A stretch of DNA of 64,000 nt from Lithobates sylvaticus (GCA_028564925.1 CM053026.1:597132161-597196160); one strand, 5' to 3'. Numbered from the stretch's first letter, positions 44,600 through 57,375 are shown. Numbers and translations: made by a program. Notes: generated by a model from the letters alone, not told the origin.

Positions 44600-45262
44600 T
44601 ATGGGGGTTCAGTCAGCGCAAGACAATATACATAAACTCACAAAATTAAAGCAGCTGTACACTAAAAGGTCAATATATGAAAATCCTTCTGAACATGTAA
44701 TAGCTAAATAACAGAAACAAAACATCAGATTGCTCATAGCATAAAATGTTAAAAAGTCCCCTTTAATATAAAAGATGGATATAAAAGTTGACAGATAAGA
44801 TCTCCTCAGCGGTGATAAGGGTGTTCATAGACATTCATGTGATATCTCCTAATCAATGATTCCTCCACCAGCTAGCCAAACCGCTCACCGCAATCACTGG
44901 ACCCCTGAGCTAACAGATGGGTCAAACAGGCATTCGCCACTTAAAGTGGTCACAGATGAAAGCTTGAATGTACAGATGAATAAGATACGATGTCCAACCA
45001 CTTTTAACAACCGCACGTTGTCACTCTTAAATTCCAACCATAGTACCATGAAAAAAACTAAGAAAAAAGATATAGTGCACACTGTGTGGCTAAAATAATC
45101 TCTTTTTATTCATAAAAATTAGGTACTCACATAAAAAGCACTGTAACCCCAGTGCTAGGATGAATGGCATGTAGTATTGTCGGTATACATAGGTGGATAA
45201 GGTGACTGCAGTGACGTCACAAAGTCCTCTCGCACGCGTATCATCCCTAAGCGGGACTTCCA
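44600..45262 (-). mobile_element. Penelope-like end repeat, second family, with eroded ACGCGT motif
   Basis: On the minus strand: GGATGATACGCGTGCGAGAGGAC in two parts near 45,225-45,250 (GGATGATACGCG, TGCGAGAGGAC), then TGACGTCACTGCAG, then a 600-bp AT-rich tract ending 'CTTGCGCTGACTGAACCCC'. The order ACGCGT - GGAC - TGACGTCAC - AT-rich tract - GCGC end is the same as at 31,561-32,230. No full hammerhead core remains. Confidence 0.5.
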
Positions 45263-45267
45263 CAGCG

Positions 45268-45786
45268 ATCACCATTTTTTGGATGATGGATTGAACAAGG
45301 CTCTGTGAGATGTTAAAAGCTTGGGGTATTTTTTATAGCCCAACCCTGCTTTAAACTTCTCCACAACTGTATCCCTGACCTGTCTGGTGTGTTCCTTGGC
45401 TTTCAGGATGCCTGTTTGTTCACTAAGATTCTCCAACAAACCTCTGAGGGCTTCACAGAACAGCTGTATTTATAGTGAGTTTAAATTACACAAAGGTAGA
45501 CTCTGTTTACTAATTAGGTGACTTCTGAAGGCAATTGACGCCACTAGATTTTAGTTAGGGGTATCAGAGTGAAGGGGGCTGAATACAAATGCACCCCACA
45601 CTTTTCAGATATTTATTTGTAAAAAATTTAGAAAACCATTTCTCATTTTCCTTCCACTGCACAATTGTGTGCCACTTTGTGTTGGTCTATCACATAAAAT
45701 CCCCCAAAAATACATTTACAATTTTGGTTGTAACATGACAAAATGTGGAAAATTTCAAGGGGTGTGAATACTTTTTCAAGGCACTG
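45268..45786 (-). mobile_element. Tc1-like element end with DNA-binding domain start (lineage C)
   Basis: The right end is the inverse of CAGTGCCTTGAAAAAGTATTC (given in part) followed by TA at 45,787. Minus-strand coding near 45,280-45,400 shows 'PQAFNISQSLVQSIIQK', the second helix-turn-helix area of a Tc1 transposase, with stops. The remaining transposase is absent. Inverse-oriented relative of 19,865-20,222. Confidence 0.8.
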
Positions 45787-45839
45787 TATCAATTTGCCAC
45801 CCATGTGATCAGAACACTGGATCTAACACAGCAGAAGGA

Positions 45840-46655
45840 AAGGTGAATAAGTTAGATTTTGTTTGTAAGATATCATTGTAGCACTTACCACCGAAGGAGC
45901 TGCTGGTATTTGATTGGGCTTACCGTTACCTCACCATTCCACCGTGCCCGTCATAGAGGTCCCATTAAAGAATTGCTCAAAGATTTTATCTCCGACACTT
46001 AGTCCTTTTTTCCAATGCTTTATTGACAAAAAGACAATTTCAATAGAGGGATGGAGGGTTAAGGGGAAATCAGGTACCTTGTAATTGTGGGTCAGGGATA
46101 CTTCTTGATCCAGAGGACAACTGGATCCAGCAACCACCGGATAGGCCTCTCTCACTGACCTAGCAGCCGATGCAATGCTCGGTCATAGTCTCTGCCACAG
46201 ACTTGAAGAATTATTAGAACCGTTGCACAATCCTCTGCCACAGGACTGCGCAAACAGCAACTTGTTGTAATGTTAAAGAACAGTCACACAGTACCAGTTT
46301 CTTTCAGCCGAACCAGCGGTACTGTGAGGTAGATGACCCAGGATGCGTCCTCCAACTGAGTCTCCAGGCTCTTCTAGAGGTACCAGCCTTGCTGCTTGGT
46401 CCTCTCTCTGAAAAGTCCTCGCCTGGATCCTCCAGTCGCTTGGCTTCTTCCTGCAGGCAAGACAGCACAGGACCACCCCTGGATCGGTAGGCCCCACAGC
46501 CCTGGGGGGAGACCAGCCTCAATGGGAGAGCATAATTGGTGAGTGAGACCCCCAAAATAACCCCCCTCTATGTTCCCACCCCTTTGTGCTATGCACCTTC
46601 TTCCTCCCCCTCTTTTCCTCATCACCTTCTCTCCCCCCCCCTAGACTAGAGCCTA
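45840..46655. other. No gene recognised (loop)
   Basis: Frames of 74-87 residues on the minus strand have no domain I can name. No terminal repeats are seen. Confidence 0.4.
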
Positions 46656-46674
46656 GCCTGCCTGGATACCTGTA

Positions 46675-47340
46675 TATAGAGGGGGTGTATATAGAGGTGA
46701 TAGAGGGATGTATATAGAGATGATAGAGGGGTGTATATAGAGATGATAGAGGGGTGTATATAGATATGATAGAGGGTGTATATAGAGATGATAGAGGGGT
46801 GTATATAGAGATGATAGAGGGGTGTATATAGAGGGGTGTATAAAGAGACGATAGAGGGGTGTAGATAGAGGGGTGTATATAGAGATGATAGAGGGGGGAG
46901 TATATAGAGATTATAGAGGGGTGTATATAGAGATTATAGAGGGGGGAGTATATAGAGATTATAGAGGGGTGTATATAGAGATTATAGAGGGGTGTATATA
47001 GAGATGATAGAGGGGTGTATATAGAGATGATAGAGGGGGGTTTATATAGAGATGATAGAGGGGTGTATATAGAGATGATAGAGGGGGTGTATATAGAGAT
47101 GATAGAGGGGTGTAGATAGAGGGGTGTATATAGAGATGATAGAGGGGTGTATATAGAGATGATAGAGGGGTGTGTATATAGAGATTATAGAGGGGGGAGT
47201 ATATAAAGATGATAGAGGGGGGAGTATAGAGGGGGTGTATATAGAGATGATAGAGGGGTGTATATAGATACGATAGAGGGTGTATATAGAGATGATAGAG
47301 GGGTGTATATAGAGATGATAAAGGGGGGAGTATATAGTGG
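46675..47340. repeat. 23-bp minisatellite ending at the right inner boundary
   Basis: Some 30 units of GTATATAGAGATGATAGAGG with variable G-run length and occasional GATTATAG or short variants. The Tyr/Pro/Leu-rich minus frame of 173 residues is a shadow. A TG/G tract (47,395-47,425) separates the array from the right arm. Confidence 0.95.
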
Positions 47341-47598
47341 AGATATGTTTTTAATTGATCTATTGTAGCAGTCATCAATAAAGGACGAGAATGGTGGTGT
47401 GTGTGTGTGGGGGGGGGGGGGGCGGCGGCATTGAAGGACCCGGCCTTGGGGCGGCAAAGGGAGTAAATCCGGGCCTGCATACATTCAAGATGGATGTGGG
47501 AATCCTCCCTACTGTGTCATTGTATTCTGACAGCAGGACTCTCTTGCAATCAGAAATCACTGAGCAGTGCTGCAGCCCATTGTCTGCACACATGTTGA

Positions 47599-48607
47599 TT
47601 AACCGCTTCCCAACCGGCCACTGCATATTTACGTCAGCAGAATGGCACGGGCAGGCAGAATCACGTACCTGTACGTGATCGTGCATGTGCCTGCCTGTGG
47701 GTCGCGCGCGCGCTGCTAGCGGCGCGCTCGCGACCCGGTCGGGGGCTCCGTGACCCCGGCCGCGGGACCAGCGGACCCGATCGCCGCTGGTATCCCGCAA
47801 TCGGGTTACGGAGCTGAAGAACGGGGAGAGGTCTATGTAAACAAACCTCTCCCCGCGCTTCCTACACTGACTGTCAGTGATCGGCGGTTCCCTGTCATCG
47901 GGAACGCCGATCAATGACGTCAGACGTACAGCCACGCCCCCCTACTGTAAAAAAACCACAACACGTCACACTGACTCCTCCCCGCCCCCTAGTGGTTAAC
48001 CCCCTAACTACAACTGTCATTTACATAGGAATCAGTGCTATTTAAATAGCAGTGATTGCTGTATAAATGACAAATGTCCCAAAAATGTGTCAAAAATGTC
48101 CGATGTGTCCGCCAAAATGTCGCAGTCACAATAAAAATCGCTGATCGCCGCCATTACTAATAAAAAAAAAAATATTAATAAAAATGCTATAAAACTATCC
48201 CCTATTTTGTAAACGCTATAACTTTTGCGCAAACTAATCAATAATCGCTAATTGCGATTTTTTTTACCAAAAATATGTAGAAGAATGTGTATCGGCCTAA
48301 ACTGAGGAAAAAAAATGTTTTTTTATATATTTTTTGGGGATATTTATTATAGCAAAAAGTAAAAAATATTGCATTTTTTTCAAAATTGTCGCTCTATTTT
48401 TTGTTTATAGCGCAAAAAATAAAAACCGCAGGGGCGATCAAATACCACCAAAAGAAAGCTCTATTTGTGGGAAAAAAAAGGACGCCAATTTTGTTTTGGA
48501 GCCACGTCGCATGACCGCGCAATTGTTAGTTAAAGCGACGCAGTGCCGAATTGCAAAAAGGGGCCTGGTCCTTTGGCTGCCAATTGGTCCGGGGCTGAAG
48601 TGGTTAA
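47599..48607. mobile_element. TTAA-flanked ranid-type element, copy 2, with empty site in the left arm
   Basis: Same ends and layout as 8,231-9,241. The flanks are CATGTTGAT-TTAA ... TTAA-AGCAAAATT. The left arm shows the uninterrupted form AATTTTGCTTCAATCAACATG (read as two parts, AATTTTGCTTCAA and TCAACATG) at about 40,534-40,555. The 4-bp TTAA target duplication and the element's borders are thus fixed by comparison, although the left-arm site now reads TTGA. Confidence 0.93.
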
Positions 48608-48849
48608 AGCAAAATTTTATGATAAGATTGTTCATAAAAAGTCGATCGCTAGCTCAAATTTTTGAGAATGGAAACAGTCATAGGTGGATCAAAGTTTTGC
48701 TGGTACCTGCTGAACCAGATGAATTTTGATCCATCTATGGCCAACTTAAGGCTGGACCAAAGTTTTCTATTAGGAAGTTTTATAGCCAATCTCCTACAGT
48801 TTAAAAAAAGCCAGGGTGTCTGAAATCAGTCATTTTTTTTTTCATTTAA

Positions 48850-49315
48850 TTAAAGAAATTGTAAAGGTTCTTTTTCTTTTTAAAATAACATGGTATACTT
48901 ACTTCCTCTGTATGGGTTTTGCACAAAGTGGCCCCGATCCTCCTCTTCTAGGGTCCCCCAGTGGTGCTCCTGGATCCTCCCTGCATTAAGTGCCCCCCTC
49001 AGAGTCCCACATTCCAAGGGGGCACCCGAGTGGGCATCCATTGACACAGACAGCAGGACTCGGCCCCGCCCCGGCTCCTGTGTCACTAGATTTAATTGAC
49101 TGCAGCCGGAGTCAATGGCTGCTGCTGCTATCAATCTATCCAATGAGGACCCGAGACAGCGGCTGGAGCTGCTGGGCTCCTTCTCGTTGCTGGAAAGATT
49201 GGGTTCAGGTAAGTAAAATGGGGGATCTGGGGGCTGCTGCCCTACAGAAGGTTTTTCACCTTAATGCATAGAATGCATTGAAGGGAAAAACCTAGAGGAT
49301 TTACAGCCCCTTTAA
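48850..49315. mobile_element. TTAA-flanked MITE (right-arm copy of 39,832-40,298)
   Basis: Same element in opposite orientation. A few substitutions and no indels are obvious by eye. Confidence 0.88.
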
Positions 49316-50123
49316 GATACTGCTTTTGGGATTGCCTGACATTGAAAAAATAATTAATACTTATGAAATGTGATTTATGTTTAAAACTCTACATTGAAGT
49401 ACACAAAATGTACAAAACTGGCAATGCACTTTATAGACATAATAAAAACACTAACTGATGCCTACTGGTAGATTTGCTAAGTGAATACATGCTCAGGTTT
49501 AATTACTTCTTTCACGTTACATTAGTTTCACATACTAAAGCTTATCATTACAATATTAAAGTTGAACTCTGGCACAGCATGAACAATAGTATTTGTAATT
49601 AAATCTAAGAATTAATTGACACAAATTTATCATGGATAATGATGGCACAAAGCATGTAATGTATATGGACAGTATTGTACAGCTTTTAATTTTACATTTT
49701 AAGTTACATCATTTTCACATTACAATATTAAACATATGAATGACTTATGTGTGTCCTTTACATAACTTAAAGAGGAGTTTCAGCAGCTACAAACACTGAT
49801 TACATATTACTATTAGGGCACTTACCTGTCCAGGCATCCAGTGGTGTCATCACCCGAGCTGATTCTTGAATCAGCTCTAGGGTGCTGGCCCTGCCATCTT
49901 GGCTAAGGTAAACCGGCAGTGAATCCTTGTTGCTTCTCAGCCAGTTTCCTACTGCGCATGTGCGAATTGCACTGCACTTTGTGAATGGGCCGGCTGTGGG
50001 GGGAAAGAGGGGGTGAACTTTTGGCTCACTTTGCCGCAGCAAACTGAGCCAGAAATGGGATTGGGTACCTGTCCAAACCAGGTACCCGCTCCCCCTTCCC
50101 CTGCAAAAGCTGCCCTTGTAAGT

Positions 50124-50584
50124 TAAAGTGGTGGTAAACCCTTACAGACCACTTTTACCTACAGGTAAGCCTAGATTAAGGCTTACCTGTAGGTGCAAGA
50201 AATACCTCCTAAACCTACACGGTTTAGGAGATATTTCTCAAAGACAGGCACTGATGTCCCCCCAGCCCCCCCCCCCCCTGTTTTAATCATCTGAGCCCGT
50301 TTGTAATCCAATGACGCAGGCTCCGGGGGGGGGGGGCCGAGTTCGGCATTCTGTGTCTATGCAAGCAAATGCTGGACTCTGGAGCATGCCTGCAAGGTAA
50401 CTCCCTGGATGAGTGATTCTCCTGGGGGGTTTACCAATGTGAGGAGGAGCCATAAGCGCCGTTGGGGGACCCCAGAAGAGAAGGACCGGGGCCACACTGT
50501 GCGAAACAAACTGAATAGCGGAGGTAAGTAGGATGTGTTTGTTTTAAAAAAAAAGGTTGGGCAAAGGGTTTACAATCACTTTAA
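50124..50584. mobile_element. TTAA-flanked MITE with inner hairpin (right-arm copy of 38,572-39,018)
   Basis: Opposite orientation to the left-arm copy. It carries expanded C and G tracts at about 50,269 and 50,326 that differ in length from the left copy. Confidence 0.85.
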
Positions 50585-51021
50585 GTACACCCTTCAGCAA
50601 GAAATGTATCATTGTATGTTCAGTAGAGTTATTTATTTTATTTATAACTTCAGTATTCGTTGTTGCCTGTAATAGGTGGACTATTAATTCTGCAGGATGA
50701 TGCAGGACTTGCTTGGTTCAGCAACGCTGTAGATTGAGGTGAGTATACTGCTCAAGGGAGTCAGCTTAGTATTTGTTTTTTTTAGGGGGTAAGTTATATT
50801 TTTGTTAGGGTCATACATTAGGGTATTTACTTTCAGTTTTAGGTTTAAGCGGTATACATAGTGGGTATTATTTTTTTTATACACAGTATTTTAACATGCA
50901 CCGGTGATGCATCCCTTATCGGACAGCTCAGTCCAAAGTTTCAAGGAGAGGGGTGAGAGGAGAGAGCAGAAAATAATTTGTATTTAGTGTTTGAATTAAA
51001 AAAAAAATAATAATTATAAAA

Positions 51022-51072
<51 letters not shown>

Positions 51073-51079
51073 TATACAG

Positions 51080-53975
51080 CATATAGGGGACTTCCACAGC
51101 AGGTTTAAACCTGGGCCTTCATGTTACTTTTTCCACTGGCTTCCTGTGGTCTGAGCAATCTCAGCTACAACCAGGACTTTCGCAAACCAGTACATATAGA
51201 GTCAATCTCTTAAATCACTTTGCAGAACCTTTACACCTTGTAGACTTCACACACACTATTTGGCTGTTCATCTTGCCATTAGCTACTGTCACATTCTTTT
51301 CTCTTGTTTTTGTTTTTGTAAGGTCATCGCCTTTTCCACACGCAGACACTGTTGCTAAATGGTTTGCTTGCAGACAGTACAAGCTTTAGCATTCCTTACC
51401 ATACCTCATGTACTACAGAACGCAACATTCATATTTAGGCCGCAACCAGACATCAGGTTCTCGCTCCAGCACTCTCCGGGACATTTCCGAAGCCTTTAGG
51501 CTGTTGCCTATCGAGCTGTCTTTGTGGCAATGGCATGTCTTCAAGTCGAAAGGCTCATACTACTTCATCACCAAACTAAAATTCGGCTCAAAGAGCAGTC
51601 TGTGGCTTTTCGACGCATTCGCACAATCCCTCACCTGGATTTTGTCCCACCAAGTGCAGTGCCAGAAAGTCATCCACTATCTCGATGAATTCCAGTTGAT
51701 TGGACGACCAGGCAAGTCCCCCACAGATTTGGATAACTTAAGGGACGTATTTGGCAACCTGAATGTTCCCATCGCAGAGCAGAAAGTAGAAGGTCCGGCT
51801 CAGTCTATCGCCTTTTTAGGCATCAGTCTAGATACCCGCTCCATGTAGGCCAGCCCACCGCCTGACAAATTGTCCCAGATCAGGTCGTACATTCATGCCT
51901 TCGCCCATTTACAAGCTTGTACAAAAAAGCAACTATAGTCCATATTAGGCATGCTCAATTTTGCATTGAGAATTATTCCTCATGAGCGTTCCTTCATTTC
52001 ACAACTACTGGTTTTCCTGTTGCAGGCACAGGACCCTGATCAAATCCTCAGATTGGACCAAGCAGCATCTGGCTATGTGGGATGAGTTCCTGGAAAACTG
52101 GAACGATGTGTCAGTCTATGACGTTAATCCCGGTGGCATCTGCCTCATTGCTTCAGGTAGTGACGGATGCAGCGGCCTCCACAGGCTTCACAGCAATTTG
52201 GGGTCCTCACTGGTTTGCAGCACCATGGCCTCAGGAGATTCTGCTGATCCCTGGGTTTAGTCAATCATCCTCCTTGTTCGAACTCTATCCCATTGTTGCA
52301 GCAGCTCAGGTTTGGGGCCACACCTGGATAGGGCAAACTGGTCTTCTCCATGGACAACCTGGACACGGCCAAAATCATCAATAAAGGCAGGTCCAAGTCC
52401 TTGGCCATCATGTCCTTTCTATGCAGGCTAGTGCAGATATCCCTACAGTACAAGTTCAACATACACTGTACCTTTATTCCCGGCAAGTGCAACCTTGCAG
52501 TGGATGCGCTGTCCCGCTTTAACTTTTCATTATTCTTTCAACAGAATCCCAGAGCCGACCCAACCATGTCTCCTGTCCCACCTTGGTCACAGCTGACAAT
52601 GGGCTGAATAACAACTTACGCAACATTACCCAACTGATAAACCAGTCTCTGTCCCGCAACACGTTAAAAGCCTACCACACCACCTGGAACATTTACTGCA
52701 GGTTATAAGTCTTGTGTCCAAGTTCGGGGACAGGAGACATTAAGCATAGCCTGACTTTCGTGTCACAATGTCACACGCAATTGAAATTGTCCCACAATAC
52801 CATCAGGCTGTACCTGACCGGCATTCAACAATTCCTGTCCTTACAGGACCCCGAGAGACCTTCCTTGTTTGCGACCCACACGGTCAAAGGTTTCCTACGA
52901 GATATCCAGAAGCACCAACCAATAGCTGGGGTAAACGATTACCCATCTCGAGAGACACATTACGGGACATGTCCTTTAGCGGTCCCCCTTTGGGTTGCTT
53001 CCCAGCCTGGTCATCAAAGCTGCTATTTACTTTTTATAGTTTCCTACGGCCAGGCAAGTTCACCTACAGAGGCCCCGGTTGCCAGGTACTGCGCTGGTGT
53101 CATCTGTCCCGCCTTCAAGATCATTTTATACCACACCTGGCAGGGTCCAAGACCCAACACACCGGCAGGGGGGTCTACGTGAAGTTCTTCCAGACCCTCA
53201 ACGAATGGTGCCCAGTAGCAGTCCTGGACCAATTGTTGACACACCTGTCTTTTCAGTCTAGTACTAGTCCATTGTTAGCATTCCCTACCAGCCCCCTGGA
53301 TGCTAACCAATTCATCAAACACATCTGCATTCTCCTGGTCAACTTAGGCCTCAACCCCAGCCAATATTCAGGGCACTCCTTCCGCATTGGAGCAGCTTTA
53401 GCTGCCTCTCGGCATGGAGTGCCGGACTATGTTATCAGGAGGTTGGGTAGGTGGAAGTCTGTGTGCTTATCCCGGTACATCCCAAACCCTCAGGGGAAAA
53501 TGTCGCAAGCCTTTACCAAGCTTGCCAAATAAACTAACATGTTCAATAAATATTTATTTTCCTATCCTGGTATTTTTGCCCCCTTTTTAGCATACTGACC
53601 AGTTGACAGGACAAACCTCAGGTCTGTGTTTCAATGTGAGTCTTGTGGCATCTTTATGTGGTTCTATGTTTGTTTTGGTTCAGGGACTCTGATCCTAAAT
53701 AAGGCCAGTATGGTGGCCTGAATTTATGGGAGGAGTCCAGGAGGGTATTTATTCAGCCCACTCACCTACATCCCTGTCGGTTCCGGAGCACGATGCCCTC
53801 CCACCCATTCCCCTTTTCAGGGTACTTTCCTTGCACATCCATCTTCCACAATCATCCATTACTTATCATTGTGTATGCCCCCTTTTTGGTGTACCGACCA
53901 GCTGACCAGGGCACACCTCAGGTCTGTGTTTTGTTGAGTCTTGTGGTTCCATGTTTGTTTCGGTTCAGGGACTCC
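51080..53975 (+). mobile_element. DIRS-type tyrosine-recombinase retroelement, broken (right arm copy)
   Basis: Treated as a fossil. Parts on the plus strand are a reverse transcriptase region (about 51,408-51,850), an RNase H-like stretch (about 52,050-52,610), and a tyrosine recombinase (about 52,712-53,532) with the C-terminal 'HSFRIG...GVPDYVIRRLGRWKS' block that carries the His and Arg of the family. At the 3' end two similar direct repeats of about 100 bp (53,578-53,690 and 53,876-53,974) are consistent with the split direct repeats of DIRS/Ngaro-type elements. No Gag-like part. Broken in several places. The recombinase frame is the longest open stretch. Confidence 0.85.
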
Positions 53976-54980
53976 CCATTGTCAGGGGTATTGATTCTAT
54001 CACGTCCCGGGTGGGCAAGTATATTGACCATTACCTCCAGCTGTTAGTTCAGCTGATGCCTTCATACATTAAGGACACCAGGCATGTCATTAATCAGTTG
54101 TCCAACCTTATTCCGTCAATGGGATTATAGTTGTGCCAGCTGATGTGTCCTCCCTGTAAATGATCATCCCTCACTGTCTTGGCTTACAAGCAGTTCAGCT
54201 GTATTTGTGTCGCAGCTCTGGTCTTCCAAAATTACAGCAGGACTTTATTATGGAGTTGCTACAATTTGCGGCAACGCATAATTATTTTTGGTGTGACAGC
54301 CAATTCTATCGCCAAGACAGGGGAGTGGCAATGGGGGCTAAATATGTCTTGAGTTTGGCCAATCTATTTATGGCCAAATGGGACGATGGACGTCATCTTT
54401 GCACAGAGGAACCCTCATGTGGTCCTTTGGGCAAGATATATTGATGTTGTCCTCCTCCTATGGGGAGGTAGTCATGCTGAACTTGTAGAGTTTATGGGGA
54501 TACTTAACAGCATCAACAATAGGGGGATTATTTAGAATTTTGAGGGAAGTGAGGAAGCAATTCATTTTTTGGATTTAAGGATTTTGATTAGAAACAATAG
54601 GTTTGTCGCTACTACGTTTTTAAGACTACTGATAGAAACTTCTACATATCTATGGGCAGTTGCTACCATTAATCCTGGTTAAAGGCAGTACCCAAGGGAC
54701 AGTTCCTGCGACTGAGGTGCAACTGTTTAGAGGTCACGAAGTTTGACTCACAAGTTGAGGTTCTATATAGGAGATTTGTGGAAAAAGGCTATAATCCTAA
54801 CCTTCTTCAGGCTACTATTAGATTGGTAGGTGATCTGGATAGAGCCTCTTTATTGACGGAAAGACCTAAGGATAATAGGAATGGGGATTTTTCCCTTCCA
54901 AAGGAAGGAAAGGAAATAGTAGGTATCCTGGATGACCACCCTTCTATAGGTACACCAACAGGGCCCTCAGATATCTAGAG
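53944..54980 (+). pseudogene. Penelope-like reverse transcriptase (right arm copy)
   Basis: Plus-strand twin of 34,230-35,278 with the same conserved blocks: 'GIDSITSRVGKYIDHYLQLL', 'FYRQDRGVAMGAKYVLSLAN' and 'GYNPNLLQATIRLVGDLDRA'. It starts directly at the DIRS 3' repeat, so the first part of the protein is missing. No endonuclease domain follows. It is broken several times. An end repeat with a hammerhead-like relic lies 2.2 kb downstream on the same strand. Confidence 0.85.
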
Positions 54981-55909
54981 ACACCAAATGAAACGAGAGG
55001 CAGGTTGTGCATTTGTAAAATGTCTGCTTTTATTATGTGCGTATACAGCTTATATATGGTTCAGCTTACCGATAGAAAGAGGGGAAGGGGGAGGGGCTAG
55101 TAAATTATGTATTTGTATAGAAATATATGGTTATATAAGTCAGTGACCCTTTAAGATACATTATCATGAGTTAACACGGGTCAACAGACCATCTGGTTAT
55201 GAGTCATAAGTTATGCATCCTGTCCCATTGCCTGCAGAACAGGGAAAAGGAAAGGACAAACCAAACCACAATGCTATATATAGAGAATAGTGCTGTGCAA
55301 GCAGTTTTCTTGTGCTAAAATCTAAAATGGAGTCACAATGGTTTGGGCATATTATTACACATTTGCCACTACCTTCTCCATCCAGCACTATACTGTAGTA
55401 TCAAAAGATGTATCCAGAAGAACTGGCATATAGTGGGGAATGATCAAGTACTCGGTACCGTGTTGCCTAAAAAGCCTCAGGTTATCTTCAGGGGTGCTTC
55501 TTAGATATAATATAATATAATATAACATAACATAACATAGCCCCCAGTGTTCAAGATCCAACCTAAAACAAGTAGATGTTTAAAAAAAAAAAAAAAAATC
55601 TGGATACTATAGGTGTGGTAAATGTCAAGTGTGCTCACTCAATAGGTGCACAATATGTACATGGATAGGAGGGTGAATGCAAGGGGGTTGACCCCTTTGG
55701 TCTTAATGTTGACACTGATGTTTTCCTAAATTATTATATCAGCCCTCAAAAATTCCACTCGCCTGCTCGCATTTTGTGAGTAAATTTTGAGGGCTGGCGA
55801 GCTATGGCTGCCTGGGAGTGGGGGGGAGCACCTCTGGCAGGCGGGTTGTTTGAAGGTCCTTCCCCGTGGAGGGGAAGAGAGAGGAGAGCAGGTGGCCGGA
55901 TCATTAGAG

Positions 55910-56130
55910 CGCGAGGAACATCACTAGCGGCTTTCATTTCAATAGCAGAGTGTTCCCCGTCACACACAGCCCCGCCCCCTGGTCCTGGAATTTTGATAGA
56001 CAGATCACCCGTCCAATCTGAGTGAGTGTATCAAAGTTCCCCCGGCCAAAGGCGGGGCTGGATGTGACACCGAGCAGCGGGAACACACTGCTATTGAAAT
56101 GAAAGCTGTTCTAGTGATGTTCCTCTGCAC
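55910..56130. repeat. Stem-loop repeat (right-arm copy)
   Basis: Same inverted arms as 33,110-33,332. Confidence 0.85.
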
Positions 56131-56164
56131 TCTGATCATCTGGCCAGCAATCCTCTTCCTCTCC

Positions 56165-56540
56165 TCTGTTCTCCTGCATGATGGACACAGGGAGGCTGCA
56201 TGGTGGACACAGGTAGGCTGCATGGTGGACACAGGTAGGCTGCATGGTGGTCACAGGTAGGATGCATGGTGGACACAGGTAGGCTGCATGATGGACACAG
56301 GTAGGCTGCATTAGTGTACAAGGGCAGGCTGCATTGGTGGACACGGGGCAGGCAACATTGGTGGACACAGGTAAGGCTGCATTTATGGGCACAGGTGAGG
56401 CTGCATTGATTGGCACAGGTGAGGCTGCATTGATGGGCACAGTTGAGGCTGCATTCATGAACACAGGTGAGGCTACATTGATGAGCACAGATGAGGCACA
56501 GATGAGGCATCTGTGATGAGCACAGATGAGGCATTTTTTA
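56165..56540. repeat. 24-bp minisatellite (right-arm copy)
   Basis: Reverse complement of the left array, with CAGGTGAGGCTGCATTGATG units. Unit order differs slightly from the left arm, including an extra GAGGCA(T/C)-type unit near 56,490-56,530, so the arrays have drifted independently. Confidence 0.92.
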
Positions 56541-57119
56541 AGATTTGTGTATTAGAATTAGTGCTGCGGCACATGTTTTTCTCAATTTGTTTGGTTTTTA
56601 TATTATTTTATTGCCTTTGACAGTTTAAATAGATTTTATTTGAAGGATTCCTTCTGTGGACATTTAATTGGCCGGTGGGTGGGATCTTTTTTATTTTTTT
56701 CTACTAGAGGTCACTCTGTGGAGATAATGAGTGGTAAAACTTACGATCTATTTTTTGACATTTCCTGTGGAGAAATGCCATTTGCTATATATTTATAAAT
56801 TTCTTTGTTGAGAGAATTCGTTTTATTTATTAAATCATATATTTGTTGTTAATCATGTTAGCAATATGTGAATGTAAGCTTGGTTCTGGGCCTAAGGCCG
56901 TCTGTGTTTCAATATCTGGATTGAATTAAATATACGTATTGGTTAACTTGCTAGCCATTATTTAATGAATATTATGCCCTATTGGCTATATGGGAAGGAT
57001 CCCTTAATACAATGTGGTATTCAAAGCAATGTTTTTGTTGTTTAATTGGATTGCACACAGATTTACACACTCAAGTGTATGCCATTGATTTGGCTGGCTG
57101 AGGCTCAGAGCGAGGCTTG

Positions 57120-57375
57120 GCTGTTTGTGTATTTAAGATAGTGACGCGGTACACCGCCGTGCCCCAGGACGACATAATTTATGATGGAACGCATAGGACG
57201 GAGCGACGTGCTGACATCACTATCTCTCTCTTCTCGTGTCCGAAGGACAGATTATTTTGGTAGTGTGCTGGCCGACACTCCAAATTTAAGGCGCTTTTTA
57301 CTAATTGTTGTGAGTGAGATTTTTGTCAATCCTGGTAAGCAGTTTCTACAGCTGGGGGTGGATTTATATATATAT
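57120..57375 (+). mobile_element. Penelope-like end repeat with decayed hammerhead motif (right arm)
   Basis: Same order as the left arm: TATTTAAGATAGTGACG, the relic at 57,165-57,200, GACGTGCTGACATCAC, and a tract that is interrupted by two deletions relative to the left arm before the TA microsatellite. Family assignment is inferred as for 31,561-32,230. Confidence 0.5.

Noticed and set aside
46675-47340. CRISPR-like array of regular repeats
   Set aside because: Units are contiguous without unique spacers and the context is a vertebrate genome; it is a minisatellite.
46959-47480. Minus-strand frame of 173 residues (SLYTPLYHLYIHP repeats)
   Set aside because: Product of the 23-bp minisatellite.
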